The notes under the pieces are model-generated. The model was not told the DNA's origin, did no database searches, and saw only the letters and a program-made list of their open reading frames with translations. This document shows positions 33,688-48,171 of a DNA stretch of 64,000 nucleotides, one piece after another; position 1 is the first letter of the stretch; each line of letters starts with the position of its first letter. Location: positions 434,001-498,000 of the forward strand of contig OX104124.1 in NCBI GenBank assembly GCA_944474755.1. Direction: 5' to 3'. Made by a program: the position numbers and the translations under genes. This stretch comes from Limnoperna fortunei (lineage: Eukaryota; Mollusca; Bivalvia; Mytilida; Modiolidae).

Positions 33688-36600
33688 TAATAAGGGAGAT
33701 AAAACAAACAAAGAACTCACCATTTTAAATAAAGGAATAAACCAAACACAGGCCTAATAATAAAATAGGGGAGATAACCCAGCGCAGACCTCATAATTAA
33801 AAAGTGGAGATAAACCAAACACAAACCTAACACTTAAATAGGGGAGATAAACCAAACACAGACTTAACAATTAAATATGAGAGATAAACCAAACATAGAC
33901 TTAACAATTAAATAGGCGAGATAAACCAAACACAGACCTAACAATTAAATATGAGAGATAAACCAAACATAGACTTAACAATTAAATAGGGGAGATAAAC
34001 CAAACACAGACCTAACAATTAAATAGGGGAGATAAACCAAACATAGACCTAACAGTTAAATAGGGGAGATAAACCAAACACAGACCTAACAATTAAATAG
34101 GGGAGATAAACCAAACATAGACTTAACAATTAAATAGGGGAGATAAACCAAACACAGACCTAACACTTAAATAGGGGAGATAAACCAAACATAGACCTAA
34201 CAGTTAAATAAGGGAGATAAACCAAACACAGACCTAACAATTAAATATGGGAGATAAACCAAACACAGACCTAACAATTAAATAGGGGAGATAAACCAAA
34301 CATAGACCTAACAGTTAAATAGGGGAGATAAACATAACACAGACATAACAATTAAATATGGGAGATAAACCAAACACAGACCTAAAAATTAAATAGGGGT
34401 GATAAACCAAACACAAACCTACTTAAATAGGGGAGATAAACCAAACATAGACCTAACAGTTAAATAAGGGACATAAACCAAACACAGACCTTACAATTAA
34501 ATATGGGAGATAAACCAAACACAAACCTAACACTTAAATAGGGGAGATAAACCAAACATAGACTTAACAATTAAATAGGGGAGATAAACCAAACACAGAC
34601 CTAACAGTTAAATAGGGGAGATAAACCAAACACATACCTAACAATTAAATAGGGGAGATAAACCAAACACAGACCTTACAATTAAATATGGGAGATAAAC
34701 CAAACACAAACCTAACACTTAAATAGGGGAGATAAACCAAACATAGACTTAACAATTAAATAGGGGAGATAAACCAAACACAGACCTAACACTTAAATAG
34801 GGGAGATAAACCAAACACAGGCCTAATAATTAAATAGGGGAGAAAAAACAAACACAGACCTCACAATTAAATAGGGGAGATAAACCAAACACAGACCTAA
34901 CACTTAAATAGGGGAGATAAAACAAACATAGACCTAACAGTTAAATAGGGGAGATAAACCAAACACAGACCTAACAATTAAATATGAGAGATAAACCAAA
35001 CACAGACCTAAAAATTAAATAGGGGAGATAAACCAAACACAGACCTAACAATTAAATAGGGGAGATAAACCAAACATAAACTTAACAATTAAATAGGGGA
35101 GATAAACCAAACACAGACCTAACACTTAAATAGGGGAGATAAACCAAACACAAATATCACAATTAAATAATGAAAATAAACAAAGCAAACCTCACAGTAA
35201 AATAAGGAAGATAAACCAAACACGGACATATTATAACAGGGGAGATAAACCAAACACAGACCTAACAATGAAATAGGGGAGATAAACCAAACACAGACCT
35301 AACAATTAAATAGGGGAGATAAACCAAACACAGACCTAACACTTAAATAGGGGAGATAAACCAAACATAGACTTAACAATTAAATAGGCGACATAAACCA
35401 AACACAGACCTAACACTTAAATAGGGGAGATAAACCAAACATAGACCTAACAATTAAATAGGGGAGATAAACCAAACACAGACCTAACAATTAAATAGGG
35501 GAGATAAACCAAACATAGACTTAACAATTAAATAGGCGACATAAACCAAACACAGACCTAACACTTAAATAGGGGAGATAAACCAAACACAGACCTAACA
35601 ATTAAATATGGGAGATAAACCAAACACAGACCTAACAATTAAATAGGGGAGATAAATTAAACATAGACCTAACAGTTAAATAGGGGAGATAAACATAACA
35701 CAGACCTAACAATTAAATATGGGAGATAAACCAAACACAGACCTAACAATTAAATAGGGGTGATAAACCAAACACAAACCTACTTAAATAGGGGAGATAA
35801 ACCAAACATAGACCTAACAGTTAAATAGGGGAGATAAACCAAACACAGACCTTACAATTAAATATGGGAGATAAACCAAACACAAACTTAACACTTAAAT
35901 ACGGGAGATAAACCAAACACAAACCTAACACTTAAATAGGGGAGATAAACCAAACATAGACTTAACAATTAAATAGGGGAAATAAACCAAACACAGACCT
36001 AACAGTTAAATAGGGGAGATAAACCAAACACAAACCTAACAATTAAATAGGGGAGATAAACCAAACATAGACTTAACAATTAAATAGGGGAGATAAACCA
36101 AACACAGACCTAACACTTAAATAGGGGAGATAAACCAAACACAGGCCTAATAATTAAATAGGGGAGAAAAAACAAACACAGACCTCACAATTAAATAGGG
36201 GAGATAAACCAAACACAGACCTAACACTTAAATAGGGGAGATAAACCAAACATAGACCTAACAGTTAAATAGGGGAGATAAAACAAACACAGACCTCACA
36301 ATTAAATAGGGGAGATAAACCAAACACAGACCTAACAATGAAATAGGGGAGATAAACCAAACACAAATATCACAATTAAATAATGAAAATAAACAAAGCA
36401 AACCTCACAGTAAAATAAGGAAGATAAACCAAACACGGACATATTATAACAGGGGAGATAAACCAAACACAGACCTAACAATGAAATAGGGGAGATAAAC
36501 CAAACACAGACCTAACACTTAAATAGGGGAGATAAACCAAACACAGACCTAACAATTAAATAGGGGAGATAAACCAAACACAGACCTAACAATTAAATAG

Positions 36601-39600
36601 GGGAGATAAATCAAACACAGACCTAACACTTAAATAGGGGACATAAACCAAACACAGACCTTACAATTAAATATGGGAGATAAACCAAACACAAACCTAA
36701 CACTTAAATAGGGGAGATAAACCAAACATAGACTTAACAATTAAATAGGGGAGATAAACCAAACACAGACCTAACAGTTAAATAGGGGAGATAAACCAAA
36801 CACAGACCTAACAATTAAATAGGGGAGATAAACCAAACACAGGCCTAATAATTAAATAGGGGAGAAAAAACAAACACAGACCTCACAATTAAATAGGGGA
36901 GATAAACCAAACACAGACCTAACACTTAAATAGGGGAGATAAAACAAACATAGACCTAACAGTTAAATAGGGGAGATAAACCAAACACAGACCTAACAAT
37001 TAAATATGAGAGATAAACCAAACACAGACCTAAAAATTAAATAGGGGAGATAAACCAAACACAGACCTAACAATTAAATAGGGGAGATAAACCAAACATA
37101 AACTTAACAATTAAATAGGGGAGATAAACCAAACACAGACCTAACACTTAAATAGGGGAGATAAACCAAACACAAATATCACAATTAAATAATTAAAATA
37201 AACAAAGCAAACCTCACAGTAAAATAAGGAAGATAAACCAAACACGGACATATTATAACAAGGGAGATAAACCAAACACAGACCTAACACTTAAATAGGG
37301 GAGATAAACCAAACATAGACCTAACAGTTAAATAAGGGAGATAAACCAAACATAGACCTAACAGTTAAATAGGGGAGATAAACCAAACATAGACCTAACA
37401 GTTAAATAGGGGAGATAAACCAAACATAGACCTAACAATTAAATAGGGGAGATAAACCAAACACAGACCTAACAATTAAATAGGGGAGATAAACCAAACA
37501 CAGACCTCACAATTAAATAGGGGAGATAAACCAAACATAGACCTAACACTTAAATAGGGGAGATAAACCAAACACAGACCTAACAATTAAATAGGGGAGA
37601 TAAACCAAACATAGACCTAACAATTAAATAGGGGAGATAAACCAAACATAGACCTAACAGTTAAATAGGGGAGATAAACCAAACATAGACCTAACAGTTA
37701 AATAGGGGAGATAAATCAAACATAGACCTAACAGTTAAATAGGGGAGATAAACCAAACATAGACTTAACAATTAAATAGGGGAGATAAACCAAACACAGA
37801 CCTAACACTTAAATAGGGGAGATAAACCAAACATAGACCTAACAGTTAAATAGGGGAGATAAACCAAACACAGACCTAACAATTAAATATGGGAGATAAA
37901 CCAAACACAGACCTAACAATTAAATAGGGGAGATAAATTAAACATAGACCTAACAGTTAAATAGGGGAGATAAACATAACACAGACCTAACAATTAAATA
38001 TGGGAGATAAACCAAACACAGACCTAACAATTAAATAGGGGTGATAAACCAAACACAAACCTACTTAAATAGGGGAGATAAACCAAACATAGACCTAACA
38101 GTTAAATAGGGGAGATAAACCAAACACAGACCTTACAATTAAATATGGGAGATAAACCAAACACAAACTTAACACTTTAATACGGGAGATAAACCAAACA
38201 CAAACCTAACACTTAAATAGGGGAGATAAACCAAACATAGACTTAACAATTAAATAGGGGAAATAAACCAAACACAGACCTAACAGTTAAATAGGGGAGA
38301 TAAACCAAACACAGACCTAACAATTAAATAGGGGAGATAAACCAAACATAGACTTAACAATTAAATAGGGGAGATAAACCAAACACAGACCTAACACTTA
38401 AATAGGGGAGATAAACCAAACACAGGCCTAATAATTAAATAGGGGAGAAAAAACAAACACAGACCTCACAATTAAATAGGGGAGATAAACCAAACACAGA
38501 CCTAACACTTAAATAGGGGAGATAAACCAAACATAGACCTAACAGTTAAATAGGGGAGATAAACCAAACACAGACCTCACAATTAAATAGGGGAGATAAA
38601 CCAAACACAGACCTAACAATGAAATAGGGGAGATAAACCAAACACAAATATCACAATTAAATAATGAAAATAAACAAAGCAAACCTCACAGTAAAATAAG
38701 GAAGATAAACCAAACACGGACATATTATAACAGGGGAGATAAACCAAACACAGACCTAACAATGAAATAGGGGAGATAAACCAAACACAGACCTAACACT
38801 TAAATAGGGGAGATAAACCAAACACAGACCTAACAATGAATAGAGAAGATAAACCAAACACAGACCTAACACTTAAATAGGGGAGATAAACCAAACACAG
38901 ACCTAACAATTAAATAGGGGAGATAAACCAAACACAGACCTAACAATTAAATAGGGGAGATAAATCAAACACAGACCTAACACTTAAATAGGGGAGATAA
39001 CCCAAACACAGACCTAACAATTAAATAGGGGAGATAAACCAAACACAAATATCACAATTAAATAATGAAAATAAACAAAGCAAACCTCACAGTAAAATAA
39101 GGAAGATAAACCAAACACGGACATATTATAACAGGGGAGATAAACCAAACACAGACCTAACACTTAAATAGGGGAGATAAACCAAACACAGACCTAACAA
39201 TTAAATAGGGGAGATAAACCAAACACAGACTTAACAATTAAATAGGCGAGATAAACCAAACACAGACCTAACACTTAAATAGGGGAGATAAACCAAACAT
39301 AGACCTAACAGTTAAATAGGGGAGATAAACCAAACACAGACCTAACAATTAAATAGGGGAGATAAACCAAACATAGACTTAACAATTAAATAGGGGAGAT
39401 AAACCAAACACAGACCTAACACTTAAATAGGGGAGATAAACCAAACACAGGCCTAATAATTAAATAGGGGAGAAAAAACAAACACAGACCTCACAATTAA
39501 ATAGGGGAGATAAACCAAACACAGACCTAACAATTAAATAGGGGAGATAAACCAAACACAGACCTAACAATTAAATAGGGGAGATAAACCAAACACAGAC

Positions 39601-40325
39601 CTAACAATTAAATAGGGGAGATAAACCAAACATAGACTTAACAATTAAATAGGGGAGATAAACCAAACACAGACCTAACAATTAAATAGGGGAGATAAAC
39701 CAAACACAGACCTAACAATTAAATAGGAGAGATAAATCAAACACAGACCTAACACTTAAATAGGGGAAATAAACCAAACACAGACCTAACAATTAAATAG
39801 GGGAGATAAACCAACCACAGACCTAACAATTAAATAGGGGAGATAACCCAAAACAGACCTAACAATTAAATAGGGGAGATAAACCAAACACCGACCTTAC
39901 AATTTAATAGGGGATATAAACCAAACACAGACCTAACAGTTAAATAAAATAGATAAACCAACCACAGACCTAACAATTAAATAAGGGAGATAAACCAAAC
40001 ACAGACATAACAATTAAATAAGGGAGATAAATATCACAATCAAATAAGGGAAATAAACGAAGCAAGCCTCAAAGTAATATAGGTTTGATAAACCAAACAC
40101 GAGCATTATAAGTAAATAGTGAAGATAAACCACAGAAATTAAATAGTAGAGATAAACCAAACACGAGCCTCACATTTATATACGGGAAATATACCACTCA
40201 AACCTCACACCTATTTAAGGAAGATAAACCAAACACGAACCTTATTATTAAATAGGGGAGATAAACCAAGCACACCTTATAGATGAATACAGAAGATAAA
40301 CCAATCCCATGCCTCATAATTTAAA
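33688..40325. repeat. 37-bp satellite, largest array in the window
   Basis: About 180 units based on 'ggggagataaaccaaacaca' + 'gacctaacaattaaata'. A distinctive diverged cassette ('caaatatcacaattaaataa' then 'aaacaaagcaaacctcacag' and 'cacggacatattataacagg') recurs at 35151, 36364, 37173, 38645 and 39046, marking block duplications of unequal size. Units after about 39940 decay progressively (cacgagcc, cacgaacc variants), and the left edge (33688-33850) is also degenerate. The array is AT-rich and stop-dense, and noncoding. Confidence 0.95.
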
Positions 40326-41445
40326 TTAATCATTACAAACCGAGAGAACATAATAACACCAAAAATTAACAAATGACAAATAATAGAGAAATACATTTTA
40401 TAAACAACTGGGGTTTGAACAGTAAAAAAAACCTGTAGATGTAGCAGGAATGGACCGATAAAAGAGATTCCAAGCCTACCACAAGGCCACCGTTCAAAAA
40501 ACGTCGTACGACTTGAGACTAGTCATAAATATTGTATAAACAATACAACATACGAATGGTCGTAAATCGTATACACAATTTGATGAAACAACTGCGAGTT
40601 TGGCATTATATGCGGAAAGCGTGATAACTCCAACATATTATTTAATAAATATTAGAAAAAAAGTCTTTGGAAAATAATTTAGGAATACAACGGTTAGTTT
40701 TCTATTAGGATTTGGTATGTTTCAATGATGTTTAACGTAACCTTCGGGAATTTTTATGTATATCTATTACGTGGCATTAGGCTTTTAATGGTGGAGGAAG
40801 ATTGAGTACCCGGTGAAAACCAATTACCTCAGGCAGGTCCACTGCAATTCTTGTAAAAATGAGATTGGAGTTCAGCACATCCCTTCCGTACTGATAGTCG
40901 AACCCAGTTTTGATTATATTCACAAGATACATATGACGTAGCGCCCGTTATTTGGGCCTCTCAACGTAACGTCATTTTAGCCTCTGTTTTATGGGCAAGC
41001 GCACATTGAAAGAGGGCCCCAGATTTGAGTACCTATGTGCACAGTAAAAAACCATTCTATGTACACATCGTATTTTAATTCGAACACAAACAACGTTTTG
41101 CGTATTAATATTTTCCTACAAGAATGTATATTGTACTCTACAAAGTCATCAATAAATTATGAAGACAAAACACGTTTCTGAAATGTTATTAGCTTTTTCA
41201 AAGTCTGAATTAAAAGTTCGGAAAAATACGTAAAAGTTGTAATAACTCGTTTAAAAAAGTTCTGTTGGTAAAACAAAACCTGATCTTACTTTTCTTGTTT
41301 CTTAGTTCAACAAATTTTAGTCGCCAATAATACGAGTATCTTTGTTACTCCAAAGAAGGATACACTTATTGACACTTTCTTCATTCGTTCACTTTCTTCA
41401 TTAGTTAGAGGTCTCAAAGCAAATATTTATCGGCCCCAGTAATCC
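40326..41445. other. Spacer between two satellites, with one diverged SINE
   Basis: A minus-strand SINE remnant occupies about 40715-40915 ('aatgatgtttaacgta', 'gtacccggtgaaaaccaatt', 'tgcaattcttgtaaaaatgagattgg', 'gatagtcgaacccag'). The rest is AT-rich with no recognised feature. Confidence 0.5.
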
Positions 41446-44400
41446 CCCCCCCAAACGTGGTCAAGCTAGAATAAGCAAAATATTACAATGCCCGACAGGT
41501 GAGGTGTTAAGATAGAATAAAAAAAATATATTACAATGCCCGAGAGGTGTGGTGTTAAGCTAGAATGAAAATTTTGTTTAGCAATGCTCGACATGTGAGG
41601 TGTCAAGCTAGAATAAGCAAAATATTACAATGCCCGACATGTGAGGTGTTAAGCTAGAATACAAAAATATTACAATGCCCGACAGGTGAGGTGTTAAGCT
41701 AGAATAAAAAATAAAAATAATACAATGCTCGACAGGTGAGGTGTCCAGCTAGAATAAGCAAAATATTCCAATGCCCGACAGGTGAGGAGTTAAGCTAGAA
41801 TAAAAAAAAAAATTCCAATGCTCGACAGGTGAGGTGTCAAGCTAGAATAAGCAAATATTCCAATGCCCGACAGGTGAGGTGTCAAGCTAAAAAGAGCAAA
41901 GTATTCCAATGCTCGACAGGTGAGGTGTAAATCTAGAATAAGCAAAATGTTCCAATGCCCGACAGGTTAGGTGTAAAGCTAGAATAAGCAAAATATTCCA
42001 ATGCTCGACAGGTGAGGCGTCAAGCTAGAATAAGCAAAATATTCCAATGCCCAACAGGTGAGGTGTCAAGCAAGAATAAGCAAAATATTCCAATGCTCGA
42101 CAGGTGAGGTGTGAAGCTAGAATAAGCAAAATATTCCAATGCTCGACATATGAGGTGTCAAGCTAGAATAAGCAAAATATTACAATGCTCGACAGCTGAG
42201 GTGTCAAGCTAGAATAAGCAAAATATTCCAATGCCCGACAGGTGAGGTGTCAAGCAAGAATAAGCAAAATATTCCAATGCTCGACATATGAGGTGTCAAG
42301 CTTGAATAAGCAAAATATTCCAATGCTCGACAGGTGAGGTGTCAAGCTAGAATAAGCAAAATATTCCAATGCTCGACAGGTGAGGTGTCAAGCAAGAATA
42401 AGCAAAATATTCCAATGCTCGACAGGTGAGGTGTCAAGCAAGAATAGGCAAAATATTCCAATGCTCGACATATAAGGTGTCAAGCTTGAATAAGCAAAAT
42501 ATTCCAATGCTCGACAGGTGAGGTGTCAAGCTAGAATAGGCAAAATATTCCAATGCTCGACAGGTGAGGTGTCAAGCAAGAATAAGCAAAATATTCCAAT
42601 GCTCGACAGGTGAGGTGTCAAGCTAGAATAAGCAAAATATTTCAATGCTCTACATATGAGGTGTCAAGCTAGAATAAGCAAAATATTCCAATGCTCGACA
42701 GGTGAGGTGTCAAGCTAGGATAAGCAAAATATTCCAATGCTCGACAGCTGAGGTGTCAAGCTAGAATAAGCAAAATATTACAATTCCCGACAGGTGAGGT
42801 GTCAAGCTAGAATAAGCAAAATATTCCAATGCTCGACAGCTGAGGTGTCAAGCTAGAATAAGCAAAATATTACAATGCCCGACATGTGAGGTGTTAAGCT
42901 AGAATACAAAAATATTACAATGCCCGACAGTTGAGGTGTTAAGCTAGAATAAAAAATAAAAATATTACAATGCTCGACAGGAGAGGTGTCCAGCTAGAAT
43001 AAGCAAAATATTCCAATGCCCGACAGGTGAGGTGTTAAGCTAGAATAAAAAAAAAATTCCAATGCTCGACAGGTGAGGTGTCAAGCTAGAATAAGCAAAT
43101 ATTCCAATGCCCGACAGGTGAGGTGTCAAGCTAAAAAGAGCAAAGAATTCCAATGCTCGACAGGTGAGGTGTAAATCTAGAATAAGCAAAATGTTCCAAT
43201 GCCCGACAGGTTAGGTGTAAAGCTAGAATAAGCAAAATATTCCAATGCTCGACAGGTGAGGCGTCAAGCTAGAATAAGCAAAATATTCCAATGCCCGACA
43301 TATGAGGTGTCAAGCTAGAATAAAATAAATATTCCAATGTTCGACAGGTGAGGTGTCAAGCCAGAATAAGCAAAATATTCCAATGCTCGACAGGTTAGGC
43401 GTCAAGCTAGAATAAGCAAAATATTCCAATGCCCAACAGGTGAGGTGTCAAGCAAGAATAAGCAAAATATTCCAATGCTCGACAGGTGAGGTGTCAAGCT
43501 AGAATAAGCAAAATATTCCAATGCTCGACATATGAGGTGTCAAGCTAGAATAAGCAAAATATTACAATGCTCGACAGCTGAGGTGTCAAGCTAGAATAAG
43601 CAAAATATTCCAATGCCCGACAGGTGAGGTGTCAAGCAAGAATAAGCAAAATATTCCAATGCTCGACATATGAGGTGTCAAGCTTGAATAAGCAAAATAT
43701 TCCAATGCTCGACAGGTGATGTGTCAAGCTAGAATAAGCAAAATATTCCAATGCTCGACAGGTGAGGTGTCAAGCAAGAATAAGCAAAATATTCCAATGC
43801 TCGACATATAAGGTGTCAAGCTTGAATAAGCAAAATATTCCAATGCTCGACATATAAGGTGTCAAGCTTGAATAAGCAAAATATTCCAATGCTCGACAGG
43901 TGAGGTGTCAAGCTAGAATAGGCAAAATATTCCAATGCTCGACAGGTGAGGTGTCAAGCAAGAATAAGCAAAATATTCCAATGCTCGACAGGTGAGGTGT
44001 CAAGCTAGAATAAGCAAAATATTTCAATGCTCTACATATGAGGTGTCAAGCTAGAATAAGCAAAATATTCCAATGCTCGACAGGTGAGGTGTCAAGCTAG
44101 GATAAGCAAAATATTCCAATGCTCGACAGCTGAGGTGTCAAGCTAGAATAAGCAAAATATTACAATTCCCGACAGGTGAGGTGTCAAGCTAGAATAAGCA
44201 AAATATTCCAATGCTCGACAGGTGAGGTGTCAAGCTAGAATAAGCAAAATATTACAATTCCCGACAGGTGAGGTGTCAAGCTAGAATAAGCAAAATATTC
44301 CAATTCTCGACAGGTGAAGTGTCAAGCAAGAATAAGCAAAATATTCCAATGCTCGACATATGAGGTGTCAAGCTTGAATAAGCAAAATATTCCAATGCTC

Positions 44401-45125
44401 GACAGGTGAGGTGTCAAGCTAGAATAAGCAAAATATTACAATTCCCGACAGGTGAGGTGTCAAGCTAGAATAAGCAAAATATTCCAATTCTCGACAGGTG
44501 AAGTGTCAAGCAAGAATAAGCAAAATATTCCAATGCTCGACATATGAGGTGTCAAGCTTGAATAAGCACAATATTCCAATGCTTGACAGGTGAGGTGTCA
44601 AGCTAGAATAAGCAAAATATTCCAATGCTCGACAGGTGAGGTGTCAAGCAAGAATAAGCAAAATATTCCAATACTCCACAGGTGATGTGTCAAGCTAGAA
44701 TAAGAAAAATATTCCAATGCTCGACATATGAGGTGTCAAGCTAGAATAAGCAAAATATTCCAATGCTCGACAGGTGAGGTGTCAAGCTAGAATAAGCAAA
44801 ATATTACAACGCCCAACAGATGAGATGTCAAGCTAGAATAAGCAAAATATTACAACGCCCAACAGGTGAGGTGTCAAGCTAGAATAAGCAAAATATTCCA
44901 ATGCTCGGCATATGAGGTGTCAAGCAAGAATAAGCAAAATATTCCAATGCTCGACAGGTGAGGTGTCAAGCTAGAATAAGCAAAATATTCCAATGCTCGA
45001 CATATGAGGTGTCAAGCTAGAATACGCAAAATATTCCAATGCTCGACAGGTGAGGTGTGAAGCATAAATAAGCAAAATATTCCAATGCCCAACAGGTGAG
45101 GTGTCAAGCTAAAATAAGCAATATG
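41446..45125. repeat. 46-bp satellite with CANNTG-containing unit
   Basis: About 80 units based on 'aagctagaataagcaaaata' + 'ttccaatgctcgacaggtga' + 'ggtgtc'. The main variable site is the CAGGTG hexamer, which also appears as CATATG, CAGCTG, CATGTG, CAGATG and CAGTTG, with exceptions such as CAGGTT and CATATA. Block duplications are evident: 'catgtgaggtgttaagctag' recurs 1245 bp apart (about 41638 and 42883) and 'ctctacatatgagg' 1382 bp apart (about 42649 and 44031). No coding capacity. Confidence 0.95.
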
Positions 45126-45862
45126 TACAGACTGCATGTTTCCCATTTATACAGGTATGGTGCAAATACTGCATGTAAAAAGTTGTGCATATAATTATTG
45201 TTTTCTACTTGCTAAATATTAACTGTTTATGCCGAAGGTACGACGTTTTCAGCGGTTTATCCGGTTTTTGTCTATCATATACACTAGTCGCTTTAATATT
45301 CTTGAACACAATAAAACGTGTTTGAAACAACACTAAACCAAACAAATTTACTTCTTTGATCAGCAATCTACATGCAAAGGATTCTGGGTATCCTACATCA
45401 ACAACAATCACCTCTGCCACACATTGATTGACGCCATGAGACATATCACCTATGCAGTAATTTTAATGTAAAACTGTATTAAAAGTGTATAAATATAATC
45501 TATAACAATAAATAAAATCTCGTGCGTAATTTTACAAACATCATCGATTGTTTACCGACATCACGTGCAGACGACAAATATAGTCCCGCAGTAAATGGGG
45601 ATTGCTTCAGGCAGAGGTTATATCTGGGACCAGTTATGTTCTCTGTGCTGGGGAGTGTTTCATCGGGTGCTGAGCATGTAAAAGGACGATTCTATTCCCT
45701 AGATGTACAGAGAAAGAAATCAAGATGAACGTATACCAAATATTCTTCATATCTATATTTTAGAACTTAGCAAGACAGAGCAAGTATTAATATTCCATAC
45801 GAACTTCGATTGTCCAATGAATACAAATTGTTCGTATTATGACCTTAGATGCTTCAAGACAA
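45126..45862. other. Intergenic with a weak minus-strand frame
   Basis: The minus-strand frame 45205-45444 (79 residues, starting MSHGVNQCVAEVIVVDVGYP) has a reasonable start and a possible donor after LLIKE, but no family is recognised and no partner exon is visible. I do not call it a gene. The remainder is featureless. Confidence 0.3.
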
Positions 45863-46131
45863 GGGGTCTCGATGGACGAGTGGATAAAGTAGTACGTCTA
45901 CTATTGATCACGTGGTCTGTCAACACTGAGGTTGCGGGTTCGATTCTCACAGCGTGCAGCGTGTACGCGACTCCAATCTTAATTGACAAGGATTGCCAGG
46001 TTTCCTACCGAAAGTTGGGGGTTCTCCCCGGGTAATCCGGGTTCCTCCCCCTAATAAAAACTGAACGCCATGATATAGCTGAAAAATTGCTGAAAGTGGC
46101 TTTGAACATCATTCAAACAAAACAAAACAAA
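45863..46131 (+). repeat. Full-length tRNA-derived SINE (RUDI/V-SINE-like)
   Basis: The head has an A-box-like CGATGGACGAGTGGATAAAG and a well-preserved B-box GGGTTCGATTC. The body and tail are collinear with the copy at 18829, including 'cttaattgacaaggattgcc', 'gctgaaaaattgctgaaagt' and a CAAAACAAAACAAA end. It is somewhat better preserved in the B-box than the 18829 copy. Confidence 0.75.
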
Positions 46132-46439
46132 GCTTACAGACAAAATTTCTGCATAGATGATGTTGCATATTAAAGCTCAGATGTGCACATTCTTTAGATC
46201 ATATTACAGCTAGTATTTCCCTTAAAAAAGGTAATAAAAAATGTCATATCAACTGGGATATTTTCGATAGTGGAATACAAAAAAACTCTTGACTACATGC
46301 TGATAAAGTAAGTTACTGAATAAAATGCACGTTTATAAGAAGGCATTACCATTCAAATTATATTTTTTCAAGAAGAGCAGGGTCTTTTCATATGGCAGTC
46401 CATCAGTTTTCCCAGTTGATTAAAAAAGTTGGTTGACTA

Positions 46440-46688
46440 GTTTTATTCTCGGGTTTCTTCCGGGTACTCCAGCTTCCTTCCTACTAAAAACTGGCGTTAA
46501 ACCATCCTTCAAACAAACAAATTATGTCTGTCAACACTGTGGTAGCTGGTTTTAGTCAGCCATTTATTCGACTCCAATCTTATCAATGATTACCAGTTTT
46601 CTGACCGCAGTTGGATTCCCCGGTAGTATAAAAAAACTGCATTCCACGATTTAGCTGAAAATTTCTGAAATTAACATTAAACCCCCCG
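46440..46688 (+). repeat. Two diverged SINE fragments in tandem
   Basis: A first fragment (about 46446-46520: 'cttccgggtactccagcttcc', 'aaaaactggcgttaaacc') is followed by a second (about 46525-46685: 'ctgtcaacactgtggtagc', 'cgactccaatcttatcaat', 'tgcattccacgatttagctg'). Both lack the head. Confidence 0.55.
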
Positions 46689-46870
46689 TTTAAATGAAGG
46701 TGATAACAAAATACAGAACACAATAGAAACTTTATAAAAAAAACAATTCAAAAATCAAGTTCCACGAAACCGGAAAACTTGAGAACCAACAAACAAAAAT
46801 ATAGCAACTTCAGCAATAGTCACGACCCGGCACAGGTATCCAAAACGGAGATAAAATGACTATTGTTTGT
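46689..46870 (+). repeat. Dispersed repeat family F3
   Basis: The order 'aaggtgataacaaaatacag', 'aaaaatcaagttccacgaaa', 'gagaaccaacaaacaaaaat', 'cagcaatagtcacgacccgg' is collinear with 21866-22000. Confidence 0.55.
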
Positions 46871-48157
46871 TAATAAAAGCACCGCCTTTTAAAAACAAGC
46901 AGGAAACACAAGCAGAGATTTGACACTTATCATTTTAACTTTATGCAAGTTTAGAACTGCACTGCAATGTTCGATATTAATTCTTTCTTCGTGTGATCCA
47001 TTGTCTGAATACATGACTGCAACAATAAAAGTACATGCGAACGTCACTGTCTCATTTAATTCAAAAAAAATTTCAAATCGTACAAGAATGTCAAGTTTTA
47101 TTCCGTCCTGTTACAAACAATGATAAAATAATTTAAAGAACATGTTCAGAACCAAAATCTATAGTGTAATTGTAGCGAAGACGACAAGAAAAGTTTGTTT
47201 TTTATCTGGATTATATTGGGAAACCTTTGCTCCTTGCTTGTATAACTGTAAGATCCCATTTGCACATTTAAAATAGTGGGCGCTTTGTGGTCGCTGCGCC
47301 AGTCAATATTATCTGTTAGACATTGTTAGTGACAGGATAAATACTTTGCCCGATTGTCCATTATCTTTCATCAGCCAATAACACAAATATTAACTGCCTA
47401 ATTGTGGATGAACCCCTAAACGTAAACATGTAAAGAGTCTAAAGAAAGCCACAAACCTACACATTTACCGAAACATGACTATTCAGCATAAACACATAAT
47501 AATATAAAATGGATATGACATATTTATATCACATATAAATAAAGACATACTGTTGACCAACTGATGGTCTTCTCTATTATCAATATTGTTAAAATTACAG
47601 CAGTGTTAATATTGATTAACTGATACACTTATTGTATGCAGTGAAACTCAACACTTTCTTGACCTTAATGTACTTGTTGTTAGCAATTAATTTGCCTACG
47701 TAACGAGCTAACACGTTTTAAATAAAATTTTTTTACTGATTTATAGTCAGAAATAAACATAACTGCAATAGTGCTAATTCTACATACAGATAAAATCGTG
47801 CTGACCAAATTATCACTGCTGCCATCAACATCATTGTGAACAATTTTCTACGAAATTTATAAGCCAAAGAACCAAAATAACATGAGGACAAACGTCCTGA
47901 ATATAACTGAAATATTGCTTGCTGGACGTTAAACAACAACCAACCATGAGCACAGGTCCATAAACTATAAACAAAATTCTTATAAATCAAGTCGAGGATT
48001 ATGGCAGACCATGAGGAAATAGTTAAGAAGAGGAGGTAGACTATTCGTCAGTATGGTTGAATTCAGCCAAGTCGTTAATAAAAAGAAGACAAAACTTCCA
48101 TGACAACTCTATTGCTATACAGAGTGACAAATATGTTGTTGTACCGGCTGACATGGC
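46871..48157. other. Intergenic; SINE tail at 47880-47942
   Basis: A plus-strand SINE tail only ('aatataactgaaatattgct', 'ggacgttaaacaacaaccaa') is present. The minus-strand frame at 47733-47990 overlaps it and is not credible as a gene. Otherwise AT-rich and featureless. Confidence 0.4.
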
Positions 48158-48171
48158 CCCTAACAATATTG

